NCBI GenBank assembly: GCA_947165795.1
Contig: CAMVBP010000015.1
Span: 1 to 16,620 of the forward strand
DNA from: an uncultured Treponema sp.
Lineage (GTDB): Bacteria > Spirochaetota > Spirochaetia > Treponematales > Treponemataceae
DNA: 16,620 nt
Direction: 5' to 3'
The position numbers were made by a program, and so were the translations under genes. Shown here piece after piece: positions 1-6,146 of this stretch. Below the pieces are notes generated by a model, which ran no database searches, was not told the DNA's origin, and saw only the letters and a list, made by a program, of their open reading frames with translations. The first letter of the stretch is position 1. Each line of letters starts with the position of its first letter.

Positions 1-696
1 GCAAACATCAGAATGAGAATGAAGTATAACGCGATATACAACCAGCTGTTGGAGCAGAAAATTCAGCGCGAAGAAGACAATCTTCTTCAAAAGAAAAAAG
101 CAAGTCATCCGCATTCAAACAAAAAAACAAAAAAGCGTACAAGCAATGCCGAAGCACTCGCGTTTGCAAGCGTGAGCATTCCTGATTCAGCTTTTGTAAA
201 AGAAAAATTGCCTGAACTGACTTTTGCACCGGGCGTCCGCGTAAAATCACTTTCTTCTGGAATAGAAGGCGTAATTCTTTCAAAAGATAAAAAAGATTGC
301 TGGCAGGTTCAGTTTGGAAGTGTTAAAATGTCTGTAAAAGAAAAGACTCTGGAAATCCTTGAAAATCAGGGTAAGGGAAATTCTTCTGCGGACTCGAATT
401 CTGAAAATTTTGAAAAATCATATTATTCAACAGAATTTTCTACGGACGAAAAACCTGTTTTTGAACTCAGGCTTTTGGGCTGCAGGGCAGAGGAAGCAGT
501 AAAACTTCTGGAACATCAGATTGATTTGTGCGTGCTGAATAATTTTACCAGCTTCAGCGTAATTCACGGAACGGGCGAAGGCGTTTTAAAACAGGTAGTT
601 CATGATTACCTTTCGCATTGTCCGAGCGTAAAGGATTTTTCTTTTGCCAGAGCAGAAGACGGAGGCTTTGGAAAAACTTATGTCACAATGGTTTGA
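1..696 (+). CDS. mutS2: MutS2 endonuclease/ATPase, C-terminal part (cut by window start)
   Basis: MutS2 proteins are cytoplasmic MutS-family ATPases linked to suppression of recombination and to rescue of collided ribosomes; the C-terminal Smr domain is the nuclease part. Only about the last 231 codons are here, and the frame is open from base 1, so the ATPase core lies upstream. The order seen is a Lys/Glu-rich helical stretch, a KOW-like segment (GVRVKSLSSGIEGVIL, about 225-270), then a Smr domain (about 460-690) starting FELRLLGCRAEEAV and carrying the hallmark HGTGEGVL followed by a GGFGKTYV-like end. That pairing of KOW-like linker and Smr is typical of MutS2 rather than stand-alone Smr proteins. 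The last 17 bases overlap the next gene and include its likely Shine-Dalgarno. The family call rests on the C-terminus only. Confidence 0.88.
   Translation, partial: ANIRMRMKYNAIYNQLLEQKIQREEDNLLQKKKASHPHSNKKTKKRTSNAEALAFASVSIPDSAFVKEKLPELTFAPGVRVKSLSSGIEGVILSKDKKDCWQVQFGSVKMSVKEKTLEILENQGKGNSSADSNSENFEKSYYSTEFSTDEKPVFELRLLGCRAEEAVKLLEHQIDLCVLNNFTSFSVIHGTGEGVLKQVVHDYLSHCPSVKDFSFARAEDGGFGKTYVTMV
661..665 (+). promoter_or_regulatory. ribosome binding site of the methyltransferase gene
   Basis: GGAGG inside the last codons of mutS2, 14 bases before ATG 680. The spacing is longer than ideal. It still favours the ATG at 680 over the TTG at 644, which lies upstream of this site. Confidence 0.5.
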
Positions 697-1438
697 AAAA
701 GAAGATTTCTGGATAACTTATGCGCCAATCATGTTTGACGATAATCACTGGAAGGAAGCGCCGACAGTTGCCGAATATGTAAAGTCAATTGCAAAGCTTT
801 CTGAAGGTGATTCTGTTTTGGATGCAGGCTGTGGGCTTGGAAGAATCAGTGTGGAAATGGCTGCGCTTGGTCTTGATGTTACCGGCGTTGATATTATTGA
901 AGCTGAACTTCAGGCAGCCGAAGAATCTGCGAATGCCGAAGGTGTAAAACTGAATCTTGTAAAAGCAGACCTGCGCACTTTTTCTGCACCTAAAAAATAT
1001 GATTGCGTTGTGAATCTTTATACTTCGTTCGGTTATTGTGATTCAATTGAAGAAGATATGAAGATTCTGAAAAATCTTTGTGATTCGCTAAAAGACAACG
1101 GAACTTTTATAATTGAATGCGTAAGCCGTGAAACTGCAATTTTGTATTTTACCGAAGGCGAAGTTTTTGAGCGCGCAGGCTTTACTGTAAAAACTCATTT
1201 TGAAGTTGTGGGGGCGTGGGAAGGTTTACGTTCGCAGTGGTCGCTGTATAAAACAGATGAAAAAGGAAATGAGCAGCTGGTGAATAATCATGTTTTTGTT
1301 CAGCGCCTGTATCCTGCAAAATTCCTTGCGCAAAAGCTCGTTGAGTTCGGCTGTAAGACTGCGGAAGTTTATGGTGATTTTGATTTTTCGCCTTATGATC
1401 AGCATGCAAGAACAATGGTGATTGTCGGAAGAAAATAA
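680..1438 (+). CDS. class I SAM-dependent methyltransferase
   Basis: A 252-residue Rossmann-fold methyltransferase. Motif I is VLDAGCGLG (residues 46-54), which binds S-adenosylmethionine. It is followed by an acidic residue ending strand 2 (VTGVDII) and a motif at LVKADLRTF, then the post-motif strand YDCVVNLYTSFGY. The substrate cannot be read from the sequence; small-molecule, rRNA or protein substrates are all possible. I chose ATG 680 over an upstream in-frame TTG at 644. MSQWFEKEDFW is the usual kind of N-terminus for this family, and a GGAGG lies at 661-665, though the 14-base spacing is long. The gene overlaps the end of mutS2 by 17 bases, so it is probably cotranscribed and translationally coupled. 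Its stop codon directly abuts the stop codon of convergent folA, leaving no room for a terminator. Confidence 0.85.
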   Translation: MSQWFEKEDFWITYAPIMFDDNHWKEAPTVAEYVKSIAKLSEGDSVLDAGCGLGRISVEMAALGLDVTGVDIIEAELQAAEESANAEGVKLNLVKADLRTFSAPKKYDCVVNLYTSFGYCDSIEEDMKILKNLCDSLKDNGTFIIECVSRETAILYFTEGEVFERAGFTVKTHFEVVGAWEGLRSQWSLYKTDEKGNEQLVNNHVFVQRLYPAKFLAQKLVEFGCKTAEVYGDFDFSPYDQHARTMVIVGRK

Positions 1439-1948
1439 TTATTTTTCAAAGGTTTTATATTCATAAGTGATTTTTGACTGTTCGTCGGTGTGAAGTTCGG
1501 TGAAAGTGCAGTGCCAGCTTTTATCGAGTTCCGGGAAAAATCTGTTGCCTGCAAATTCCGTGTGAATTTCCGTAGCGTAAATTGTATCTGCAAAAGGAAG
1601 TGCCTGTCGGTAAATTTCTTCACCACCGGCAATTAAAATTTCCCCGCCTGCGGCGCCGGATGCCTGTGCGGCGGTGGATGCCTTTGCAATTTCCATCGCC
1701 TTTTCAAAAGACTCTGCAAGCATGCAGCCTTCGGGCGCGCTTTTCATTGATTTTGAAACTATAATAATTGTGCAGTAGGAGAGTGCGTGACCAATTTCGT
1801 CAAAGCTTTTTCTTCCCATTATGATAAATTTCTCGTTGCAGAGCTTTTTAAAACGAAAGCGCTCGGACGGAATATTCCATGGGATTTTTCCATCCGAGCC
1901 TATCACGCGGCCTTTTTTTGTGTATGCAACAAGAAGGCTAACAGACAA
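1439..1948 (-). CDS. folA: dihydrofolate reductase
   Basis: FolA reduces dihydrofolate to tetrahydrofolate with NADPH in the cytoplasm, feeding thymidylate, purine and methionine synthesis. The 169-residue length is usual. Visible landmarks are the VIGSDGKIPWNIPSERF segment (Trp24, with Glu29 in the place of the catalytic acid), the NADPH-binding IIMGRKSFDEIG (residues 42-53), and ILIAGGEEIY, which matches the conserved Gly-Gly strand before the C-terminal half. The only plausible start is TTG at 1946-1948; no in-frame ATG precedes the Trp/Glu active-site region, and no strong Shine-Dalgarno is visible. An Ala/Gly-rich stretch (KASTAAQASGAAGG) sits just before the ILIAGG strand and is GC-richer than its surroundings. 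The gene begins 2 bases after the flgN-like stop, so it is probably the last gene of the fliS operon. Its TAA is adjacent to the TAA of the convergent methyltransferase gene. Confidence 0.93.
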   Translation of the reverse strand: MSVSLLVAYTKKGRVIGSDGKIPWNIPSERFRFKKLCNEKFIIMGRKSFDEIGHALSYCTIIIVSKSMKSAPEGCMLAESFEKAMEIAKASTAAQASGAAGGEILIAGGEEIYRQALPFADTIYATEIHTEFAGNRFFPELDKSWHCTFTELHTDEQSKITYEYKTFEK

Positions 1949-1950
1949 TT

Positions 1951-2436
1951 TTAGATATCCATCTGAACTAATGTTGCAACTTTCTGAGGCTGAGCAACAG
2001 AGTAAACGCTTCTGTTGTTCTTGTATGGATTTTTAAGATTTGCAAGCTGAGTTTTAATCTGTGCAATATGAAGTCTGAGCAAATCACGGTTGATTTCATT
2101 CTGTTTAAGAACCTTGTTCTGTAATTCAGAAAGATCATTCTGGATTTTAGAAATTTCAGCAGCTTCCTGTTCCTTAGATAATCCTTTAGATTCATTATAC
2201 ATTTTTGCAATAGGAACAATAACCTTCTGAAGGTTTGCAATATTCTTTACAACCTGCTGTTCAAGCTCTGTATGAGCAAGAAGATTTTCCGGATTTTCAC
2301 TTGTAATAGAATCCTGCTGCTTTTCCAGAACATTCAGATAATCCTGAAATTTCTGTCGCTGCTGTTCCAGCAAACTTCTGAATTTTCTTAAAAGAGCAAC
2401 TCTTTCATCTAATTCCTGCTGTGAAATTTCTGCCAT
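1951..2436 (-). CDS. flgN: FlgN-like flagellar export chaperone
   Basis: FlgN-family chaperones hold hook-filament junction proteins (FlgK, FlgL) for type III flagellar export. This 161-residue product has no signal peptide and no membrane segment. It is almost wholly helical and coiled-coil-like, rich in Gln, Glu, Leu and Lys, with a central ENLLAHTELEQQVVKNIANL segment resembling the FlgN family's heptad core. The identification also leans on its place directly after fliS, from which it is separated by 3 bases. ATG at 2434-2436 has a GAGGGG Shine-Dalgarno at 2443-2448, lying in the last two sense codons of fliS, which points to coupled translation. The sequence family is weakly conserved, so another small flagellar coiled-coil protein cannot be excluded. 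Confidence 0.7.
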   Translation of the reverse strand: MAEISQQELDERVALLRKFRSLLEQQRQKFQDYLNVLEKQQDSITSENPENLLAHTELEQQVVKNIANLQKVIVPIAKMYNESKGLSKEQEAAEISKIQNDLSELQNKVLKQNEINRDLLRLHIAQIKTQLANLKNPYKNNRSVYSVAQPQKVATLVQMDI

Positions 2437-2439
2437 AAT

Positions 2440-2877
2440 TTACCCCTCAATATTTAATGCATTGGCAACTTTTGCTGCCGGAGCATTTGCGGCACTGTTA
2501 GCAACAGTTCTCCAGGAATCAACAAGTTCTGTCATCATTTTATGAACAAACAGAATCTTAGTTTTATTATGATTAATGGAAGAATTCATAAGTTCTTCAT
2601 TAAAAAATACATAAAGCGACATAAGGTTACGTGCAATATCACCGCCTTTTTCCATGTCTAAAGAAACCTGAAGTTCTGTAATAATTGCCTGTGTTTTTTG
2701 TATATGAATACCAAACTGTTCAATATTGCCTGGTTTAATTTTTTCATCATCTTCAAATAATGCAAGTGCAGAATTCAAATGCTTGATTGCACCTTCATAC
2801 AATAGCACAACGAGTCTTCCCTGGCTTGCAGTGCTAACATTGTTTTTCTGATAAGCAGAATATGCGTTCTGGTACAT
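2440..2877 (-). CDS. fliS: flagellar export chaperone FliS
   Basis: FliS binds the C-terminus of flagellin in the cytoplasm and keeps it from polymerising before export; in spirochaetes the filaments are periplasmic. The 145-residue product has the classic N-terminus YQNAYSAYQKNNVSTASQGRLVVLLYEGAI, with the conserved Leu-Tyr-Glu-Gly-Ala motif. It continues with helices matching LQVSLDMEKGGDIARNL and LYVFFNEELM, the usual FliS core. ATG at 2875-2877 is preceded by a strong GGGAGG at 2883-2888. It is the first gene of a leftward operon with flgN-like and folA. A sigma-70-type -10 box lies about 75 bases upstream; I see no sigma-28 type flagellar promoter. Confidence 0.95.
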   Translation of the reverse strand: MYQNAYSAYQKNNVSTASQGRLVVLLYEGAIKHLNSALALFEDDEKIKPGNIEQFGIHIQKTQAIITELQVSLDMEKGGDIARNLMSLYVFFNEELMNSSINHNKTKILFVHKMMTELVDSWRTVANSAANAPAAKVANALNIEG

Positions 2878-2882
2878 AGTGA

Positions 2883-2888
2883 CCTCCC
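2883..2888 (-). promoter_or_regulatory. strong Shine-Dalgarno of fliS
   Basis: The minus strand reads GGGAGG, 5 bases before the fliS ATG. It is the strongest Shine-Dalgarno in the window and contrasts with ftsH, across the same intergenic region, which has none. Confidence 0.8.
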
Positions 2889-2951
2889 ATTATTTCGTCT
2901 GTATTCAAAACTTCCATGCTTTTTATACAGCGGGCATATTTAAAATACGCC

Positions 2952-2980
2952 ATTATACAGACATTTTCGGAATTCCATAA
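2952..2980 (-). promoter_or_regulatory. candidate sigma-70 promoter for fliS
   Basis: On the minus strand, a perfect TATAAT (2952-2957) is preceded, after 17 bases, by TTATGG (2975-2980), a poor -35 with two of six matches. Long A/T tracts upstream (2981-3030) could act as an UP element. The predicted transcription start near 2945 gives a leader of roughly 68 bases with the Shine-Dalgarno at its end. Confidence 0.45.
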
Positions 2981-3034
2981 AAAAACTTTATAAAAAAATC
3001 TGAATATTTATAAAAAATTTATATAAAATTAAAC

Positions 3035-3064
3035 GGAATTTCATCAAAAAACATACGAAATTCC
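3035..3064. repeat. 8-bp inverted repeat, possible operator
   Basis: GGAATTTC (3035-3042) and GAAATTCC (3057-3064) are exact reverse complements separated by 14 bases, with centres 22 bases apart, about two helical turns. A related self-complementary GGAATTCC lies at 2969-2976, inside the fliS promoter spacer. All three share a trailing AT after the core (GGAATTCCAT, GGAATTTCAT, GAAATTCCAT). This could be a repressor operator for the divergent promoters, or just part of a larger repeat. It is seen in the sequence, but the function is a guess. Confidence 0.4.
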
Positions 3065-3076
3065 ATTACATCGTTC

Positions 3077-3169
3077 TGCAAACAGCCGGGCTGGCTTGAC
3101 GCAAGTTGCACTTGCCCTGCAGGCGTTATCCGTGGTGAATTCGTACAATCGCCATAAATGCTGTTTGCA
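3077..3169. repeat. 93-bp block with 10-bp perfect terminal inverted repeats
   Basis: TGCAAACAGC (3077-3086) and GCTGTTTGCA (3160-3169) are exact reverse complements. Between them are a small hairpin GCAAGT-TGC-ACTTGC (3101-3115), a palindrome CCTGCAGG (3116-3123), and an imperfect palindrome CAGCCGGGCTG (3083-3093). The block is clearly GC-richer than the flanking A/T tracts. It has no transposase and no visible target duplication. Candidates are a dispersed palindromic repeat (MITE- or REP-like), a structured leader of ftsH read from a promoter further upstream, or a small RNA. Confidence 0.5.
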
Positions 3170-3246
3170 TCAGATTTTACTCGCGTAACTTATGTTTTTA
3201 ATAGATAAAAATTTGTTCTAAATTCATTTTGTGTGCGATTTTTTTA

Positions 3247-3275
3247 TCGACATTCAGATTTTTTATCAGTATATT
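3247..3275 (+). promoter_or_regulatory. sigma-70 type promoter of ftsH, predicted leaderless
   Basis: TCGACA (3247-3252, five of six -35 matches), a 17-base spacer, then TATATT (3270-3275, five of six -10 matches). The expected transcription start falls at about 3282, the A of the ftsH ATG. A second TATATT at 3276-3281 overlaps the start region but has no matching -35. Confidence 0.6.
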
Positions 3276-3281
3276 TATATT

Positions 3282-5462
3282 ATGGCTGAAAATATGGATA
3301 ATAACGATAACAAAAACAATGAAAACGATCCTTACGGATTCTTTAAATTTGAAGGTCCTGTAAAAAATCCAAAAAATGATGATGATAAGAAGAATAAAAA
3401 TAATTCTCCAAGAAGAATTCCTATTTTTACTATTATATTAGGAATTGTCGTTCTTGTTTTGATTTTTGATTTTCTGTTTGCCGGAAAAAACGATAATCTG
3501 GTTGATTATTCCGACTTTGTAAACATGATTGAAGAAGGAAGCATTACCAGAGTAGATATAAGCGCTAAGTATTTAATAGGTTATTCATCTGTTGCAGTTG
3601 CTCCTGAAGAATCAAAAGGAATTACTTTATTCCAGACTCCTGCTTCTAAATCTGTTGCGCAGGTAAAAACTGTTTCTACAACAATTTTAATTCCGGAGCT
3701 GATTCAGCTTATGGAATCTAAAAATGTTTCTTACAGGCTTGTCCCAAAACAGAATAATTATCTTATTCAGCTTTTAATAAATCTTTTAATTCCAATCGGC
3801 TTAATTATGCTGGTATATTTCCTTATTTTCAGAAAAATGGGAAACGGAAGCGGCGGAATGAGCAGCATATTTAACGTAGGCTCATCTCGTGAAAAAGTTG
3901 TAGAAGAAGGAAAAATTAAAACACGCTTTGATGATGTTGCCGGTGTAGATGAAGCAAAAGAGGAACTTATTGAAGTTGTAGATTTCCTTAAGTCTCCAAA
4001 AAAATACACAGACATTGGAGGAAAAATTCCTAAGGGAGTTCTTCTTGTTGGTGATCCTGGAACCGGTAAAACTCTTCTTGCTCGTGCAGTTGCAGGAGAA
4101 GCCGGAGTTCCGTTCTTTAGTATTTCGGGCTCAGACTTTGTTGAAATGTTCGTCGGCGTTGGTGCAAGCCGTGTAAGGGATTTGTTCAAGCAGGCTCGCG
4201 AAAAAGCACCATGTATTATCTTTATTGATGAATTGGATGCACTCGGAAAAAGCCGCGTAAACAATCTTGGTGGAAACGATGAGCGCGAACAGACATTGAA
4301 TCAGCTGCTTGTAGAAATGGACGGCTTTGATAACGAAAAGGGACTTATCATTCTTGCCGCAACAAACCGTGCAGACATCCTTGATCCTGCTCTTCTTCGT
4401 CCTGGTCGTTTTGACCGTCAGGTTCCTGTAGAAAAACCGGATGTAAAGGGCCGCGAAGAAATTCTCCGCATTCATTCTAAAAATGTAAAATTAGAAGCAG
4501 ATGTTGACTTTGAATCACTTGCTCACGGAACAACTGGTTTTGCCGGTGCAGATCTTGCAAACGTTGTAAACGAAGCCGCACTTCTTGCAGTTCGCAACGG
4601 CCGCAAAAAAGTTACGATGTGGGATTTTAATGAAGCAATTGATAAAGTAAGCATCGGCTTAAAGAAAAAATCTCGCAAGGATAATGAAAAAGAACGCCGT
4701 CTGGTTGCATTCCACGAAACAGGACATGCGCTTGTTTCTGCATTTACTCCGGATCATGTTCCTGTTAATAAAATTACCGTAATTCCACGTTCTCATGGAA
4801 TCGGCGGATTTACTCAGTACCGCGAAGAAGAAGAAAGAAATTTCCTTACAAAGCGCGAAATGATTAACGAAGTAGACAGTATGCTTGGAGGTAGAGCCGC
4901 TGAACAGATTATGTTAGGCGATGTTTCTACCGGCGCTTCCAATGATATTGCACGTGCAACTGATATAATTAAGAGAATGATTACTGACTTTGGTATGAGC
5001 GACCGCTTTACAAATATCACTCTTGGAAAGGGTGTTCTGGGTAATCGCGGCGGTGAACCAACTCTTATACGCGAATTCAGTGAAGATACTCAAAAGTATA
5101 TTGATGAAGAAATTGCACGCATAATGAAAGAGCGTTATGAGTATGTATTAAAGACTCTTACAAAACATAAGGACTTACTTGAATTTATAGGACTTCGTCT
5201 TCTTGAAATTGAAACAATGGATGGAAAAGAATTCTATGATATTATAAAGGGCGAAGCTCATTGTATTGAACTTATGGAAAAGCAGAAGGCTGCAACTAAA
5301 AAAGCTCTGGAAGAGCAGAAAAAAGCAGATAAGGCAGGTTCAGAAAAAACTGCCAAAGCAGCTAAGCCAAAAACAAAGGTAAAGGCTTCTGATTCAGCTG
5401 AAAAGCCGGCTGCAAAAAAGAGCCGTACAAAGAAAACTGAATCTGTACAATCAGAAAAATAA
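3282..5462 (+). CDS. ftsH: membrane-bound ATP-dependent zinc metalloprotease FtsH
   Basis: FtsH is a hexameric inner-membrane AAA protease that degrades misfolded membrane proteins and some soluble regulators. The 726-residue product has a first membrane segment (about residues 47-67), a periplasmic region, a second membrane segment (about 165-185), and the AAA core. In the core are Walker A GDPGTGKT (257-264), the pore loop MFVGVG, Walker B IIFIDE (312-317) and the arginine-finger region [20 protein letters not shown]. The protease domain has the zinc site HETGH (478-482) with a third ligand likely Asp555 in [10 protein letters not shown]. Walker A usually reads GPPGTGKT; here the second residue is Asp, which still fits G-x4-GKT. 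The C-terminus adds a Lys/Ala-rich tail of about 60 residues. ATG 3282 is preferred over an in-frame GTG at 3231: it fits the promoter and avoids a hydrophobic extension. No Shine-Dalgarno precedes either. Confidence 0.97.
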   Translation: MAENMDNNDNKNNENDPYGFFKFEGPVKNPKNDDDKKNKNNSPRRIPIFTIILGIVVLVLIFDFLFAGKNDNLVDYSDFVNMIEEGSITRVDISAKYLIGYSSVAVAPEESKGITLFQTPASKSVAQVKTVSTTILIPELIQLMESKNVSYRLVPKQNNYLIQLLINLLIPIGLIMLVYFLIFRKMGNGSGGMSSIFNVGSSREKVVEEGKIKTRFDDVAGVDEAKEELIEVVDFLKSPKKYTDIGGKIPKGVLLVGDPGTGKTLLARAVAGEAGVPFFSISGSDFVEMFVGVGASRVRDLFKQAREKAPCIIFIDELDALGKSRVNNLGGNDEREQTLNQLLVEMDGFDNEKGLIILAATNRADILDPALLRPGRFDRQVPVEKPDVKGREEILRIHSKNVKLEADVDFESLAHGTTGFAGADLANVVNEAALLAVRNGRKKVTMWDFNEAIDKVSIGLKKKSRKDNEKERRLVAFHETGHALVSAFTPDHVPVNKITVIPRSHGIGGFTQYREEEERNFLTKREMINEVDSMLGGRAAEQIMLGDVSTGASNDIARATDIIKRMITDFGMSDRFTNITLGKGVLGNRGGEPTLIREFSEDTQKYIDEEIARIMKERYEYVLKTLTKHKDLLEFIGLRLLEIETMDGKEFYDIIKGEAHCIELMEKQKAATKKALEEQKKADKAGSEKTAKAAKPKTKVKASDSAEKPAAKKSRTKKTESVQSEK

Positions 5463-5472
5463 TCGTTATAAT
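5444..5472 (+). promoter_or_regulatory. candidate promoter of lolA within the end of ftsH
   Basis: TGTACA (5444-5449, four of six -35 matches), 17 bases, then a perfect TATAAT (5467-5472). The predicted start near 5479 is 2 bases before the lolA ATG. No Shine-Dalgarno separates the -10 from the ATG. The -35 lies inside the ftsH coding sequence and the -10 just after its stop codon. Confidence 0.5.
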
Positions 5473-5480
5473 ATTCTGAT

Positions 5481-6140
5481 ATGAAAAGATTTTTTGCAGT
5501 AGCATTTTTTTGCCTTTCGTTTTCAATTTTTGCTCAGAGTATAACAACAGCCAGTGCCTATTTTAAAACAATTTCTGAATATTACGGCACAATAAAAGAT
5601 TTTGAAGTTGATTTTGATTTATCAATTCAGAAAAAAGAGAGCAGCGGAAGATTATCTTATAAATCTCCTGATTTAATCCGAATGGATTATACAAATCCGG
5701 AAGAGCAGGTTATCTGTTTTAACGGCGATACTCTTACAGTTTATCTTCCAGGTTCTGCAGTTTTGCAGCAGCAGGTTAATTCTTCTACAAGTGCTGCATC
5801 TATGGTTTCAGGTCAGGGACTTTCTTTAATGACCCGCTATTACACCGTTGCTTATGAAATTGGTCAGAATCCTGTTCCTCTTGAAGAGGGTTCTGATGAA
5901 ATGGTTGTAAAATTTATTCTTACAAAGAAGAATGCATCAGAGGCATTTAATTATATTAACATTGCAGTTAATCCGGATACAAAGCTTATCAGACGAATGA
6001 CTGCCGTTACACCAAAAAATGAAGAATTTATTTTTAATTTTTATGATTATACAATAAATCAGAATATTTCAGAACAAAGATTTATTTATGATCCTCCAAC
6101 AGATGCAAACAATTTAAATAATTTCTTATTTTCGGAGTAA
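5481..6140 (+). CDS. lolA: LolA-like outer-membrane lipoprotein carrier protein
   Basis: LolA is a periplasmic chaperone that takes lipoproteins from the LolCDE transporter and carries them to the outer membrane. The 219-residue product has a signal peptide (MKRFFAVAFFCLSFSIFA, cleavage probably near residues 18-19) and no lipobox. The mature part has the LolA pattern: an early helix with YFKTISEYYGTIKDFEVDFD, a strand pair SSGRLSYKSPDLIRMDYTNP, then ICFNGDTLTVYLPG. The C-terminal half gives VNPDTKLIRRMTAVTPKNE and a YDYTINQNIS strand. The overall shape is the half-barrel shared by LolA and LolB. It lies 18 bases after ftsH and 6 bases before a rodZ-like gene. Its start lacks a Shine-Dalgarno and seems to have its own promoter. 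A more general LolA-superfamily role is possible. Confidence 0.82.
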   Translation: MKRFFAVAFFCLSFSIFAQSITTASAYFKTISEYYGTIKDFEVDFDLSIQKKESSGRLSYKSPDLIRMDYTNPEEQVICFNGDTLTVYLPGSAVLQQQVNSSTSAASMVSGQGLSLMTRYYTVAYEIGQNPVPLEEGSDEMVVKFILTKKNASEAFNYINIAVNPDTKLIRRMTAVTPKNEEFIFNFYDYTINQNISEQRFIYDPPTDANNLNNFLFSE

Positions 6141-6146
6141 AACTGA

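Larger units (their letters stand above)
2878..3281. other. 404-bp divergent intergenic region between fliS and ftsH
   Basis: This is the longest non-coding stretch in the window. From left to right it holds the fliS leader and promoter (2878-2980), an AT-rich stretch with several A6-A7 tracts (2979-3030), an inverted repeat (3035-3064), a GC-richer 93-bp block bounded by 10-bp inverted repeats (3077-3169), a featureless AT-rich stretch (3170-3246), and the ftsH promoter (3247-3275). I find no Rho-independent terminator and no convincing gene in it. Confidence 0.8.

Noticed and set aside
644..679. TTG at 644 as start of the methyltransferase gene
   Set aside because: It would overlap mutS2 by 53 bases and add 12 residues not typical of the family; ATG 680 has a GGAGG upstream and a family-like N-terminus.
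2900..2990. Sigma-28 type flagellar promoter for fliS
   Set aside because: I looked for a TAAA-N15-GCCGATAA pattern on the minus strand; the nearest TAAA and GCCCG words are only a few bases apart, so only a sigma-70 type -10 is supported.
3231..3281. GTG at 3231 as ftsH start
   Set aside because: It would add a 17-residue aromatic stretch, has no Shine-Dalgarno, and lies upstream of the best promoter, so the transcript from that promoter would not include it.
3767..4264. 165-codon open frame antisense to ftsH on the minus strand
   Set aside because: It lies wholly inside the conserved AAA region of ftsH, and its composition (Ser/Pro/Arg-rich) is what a reverse-strand shadow of a conserved gene gives.
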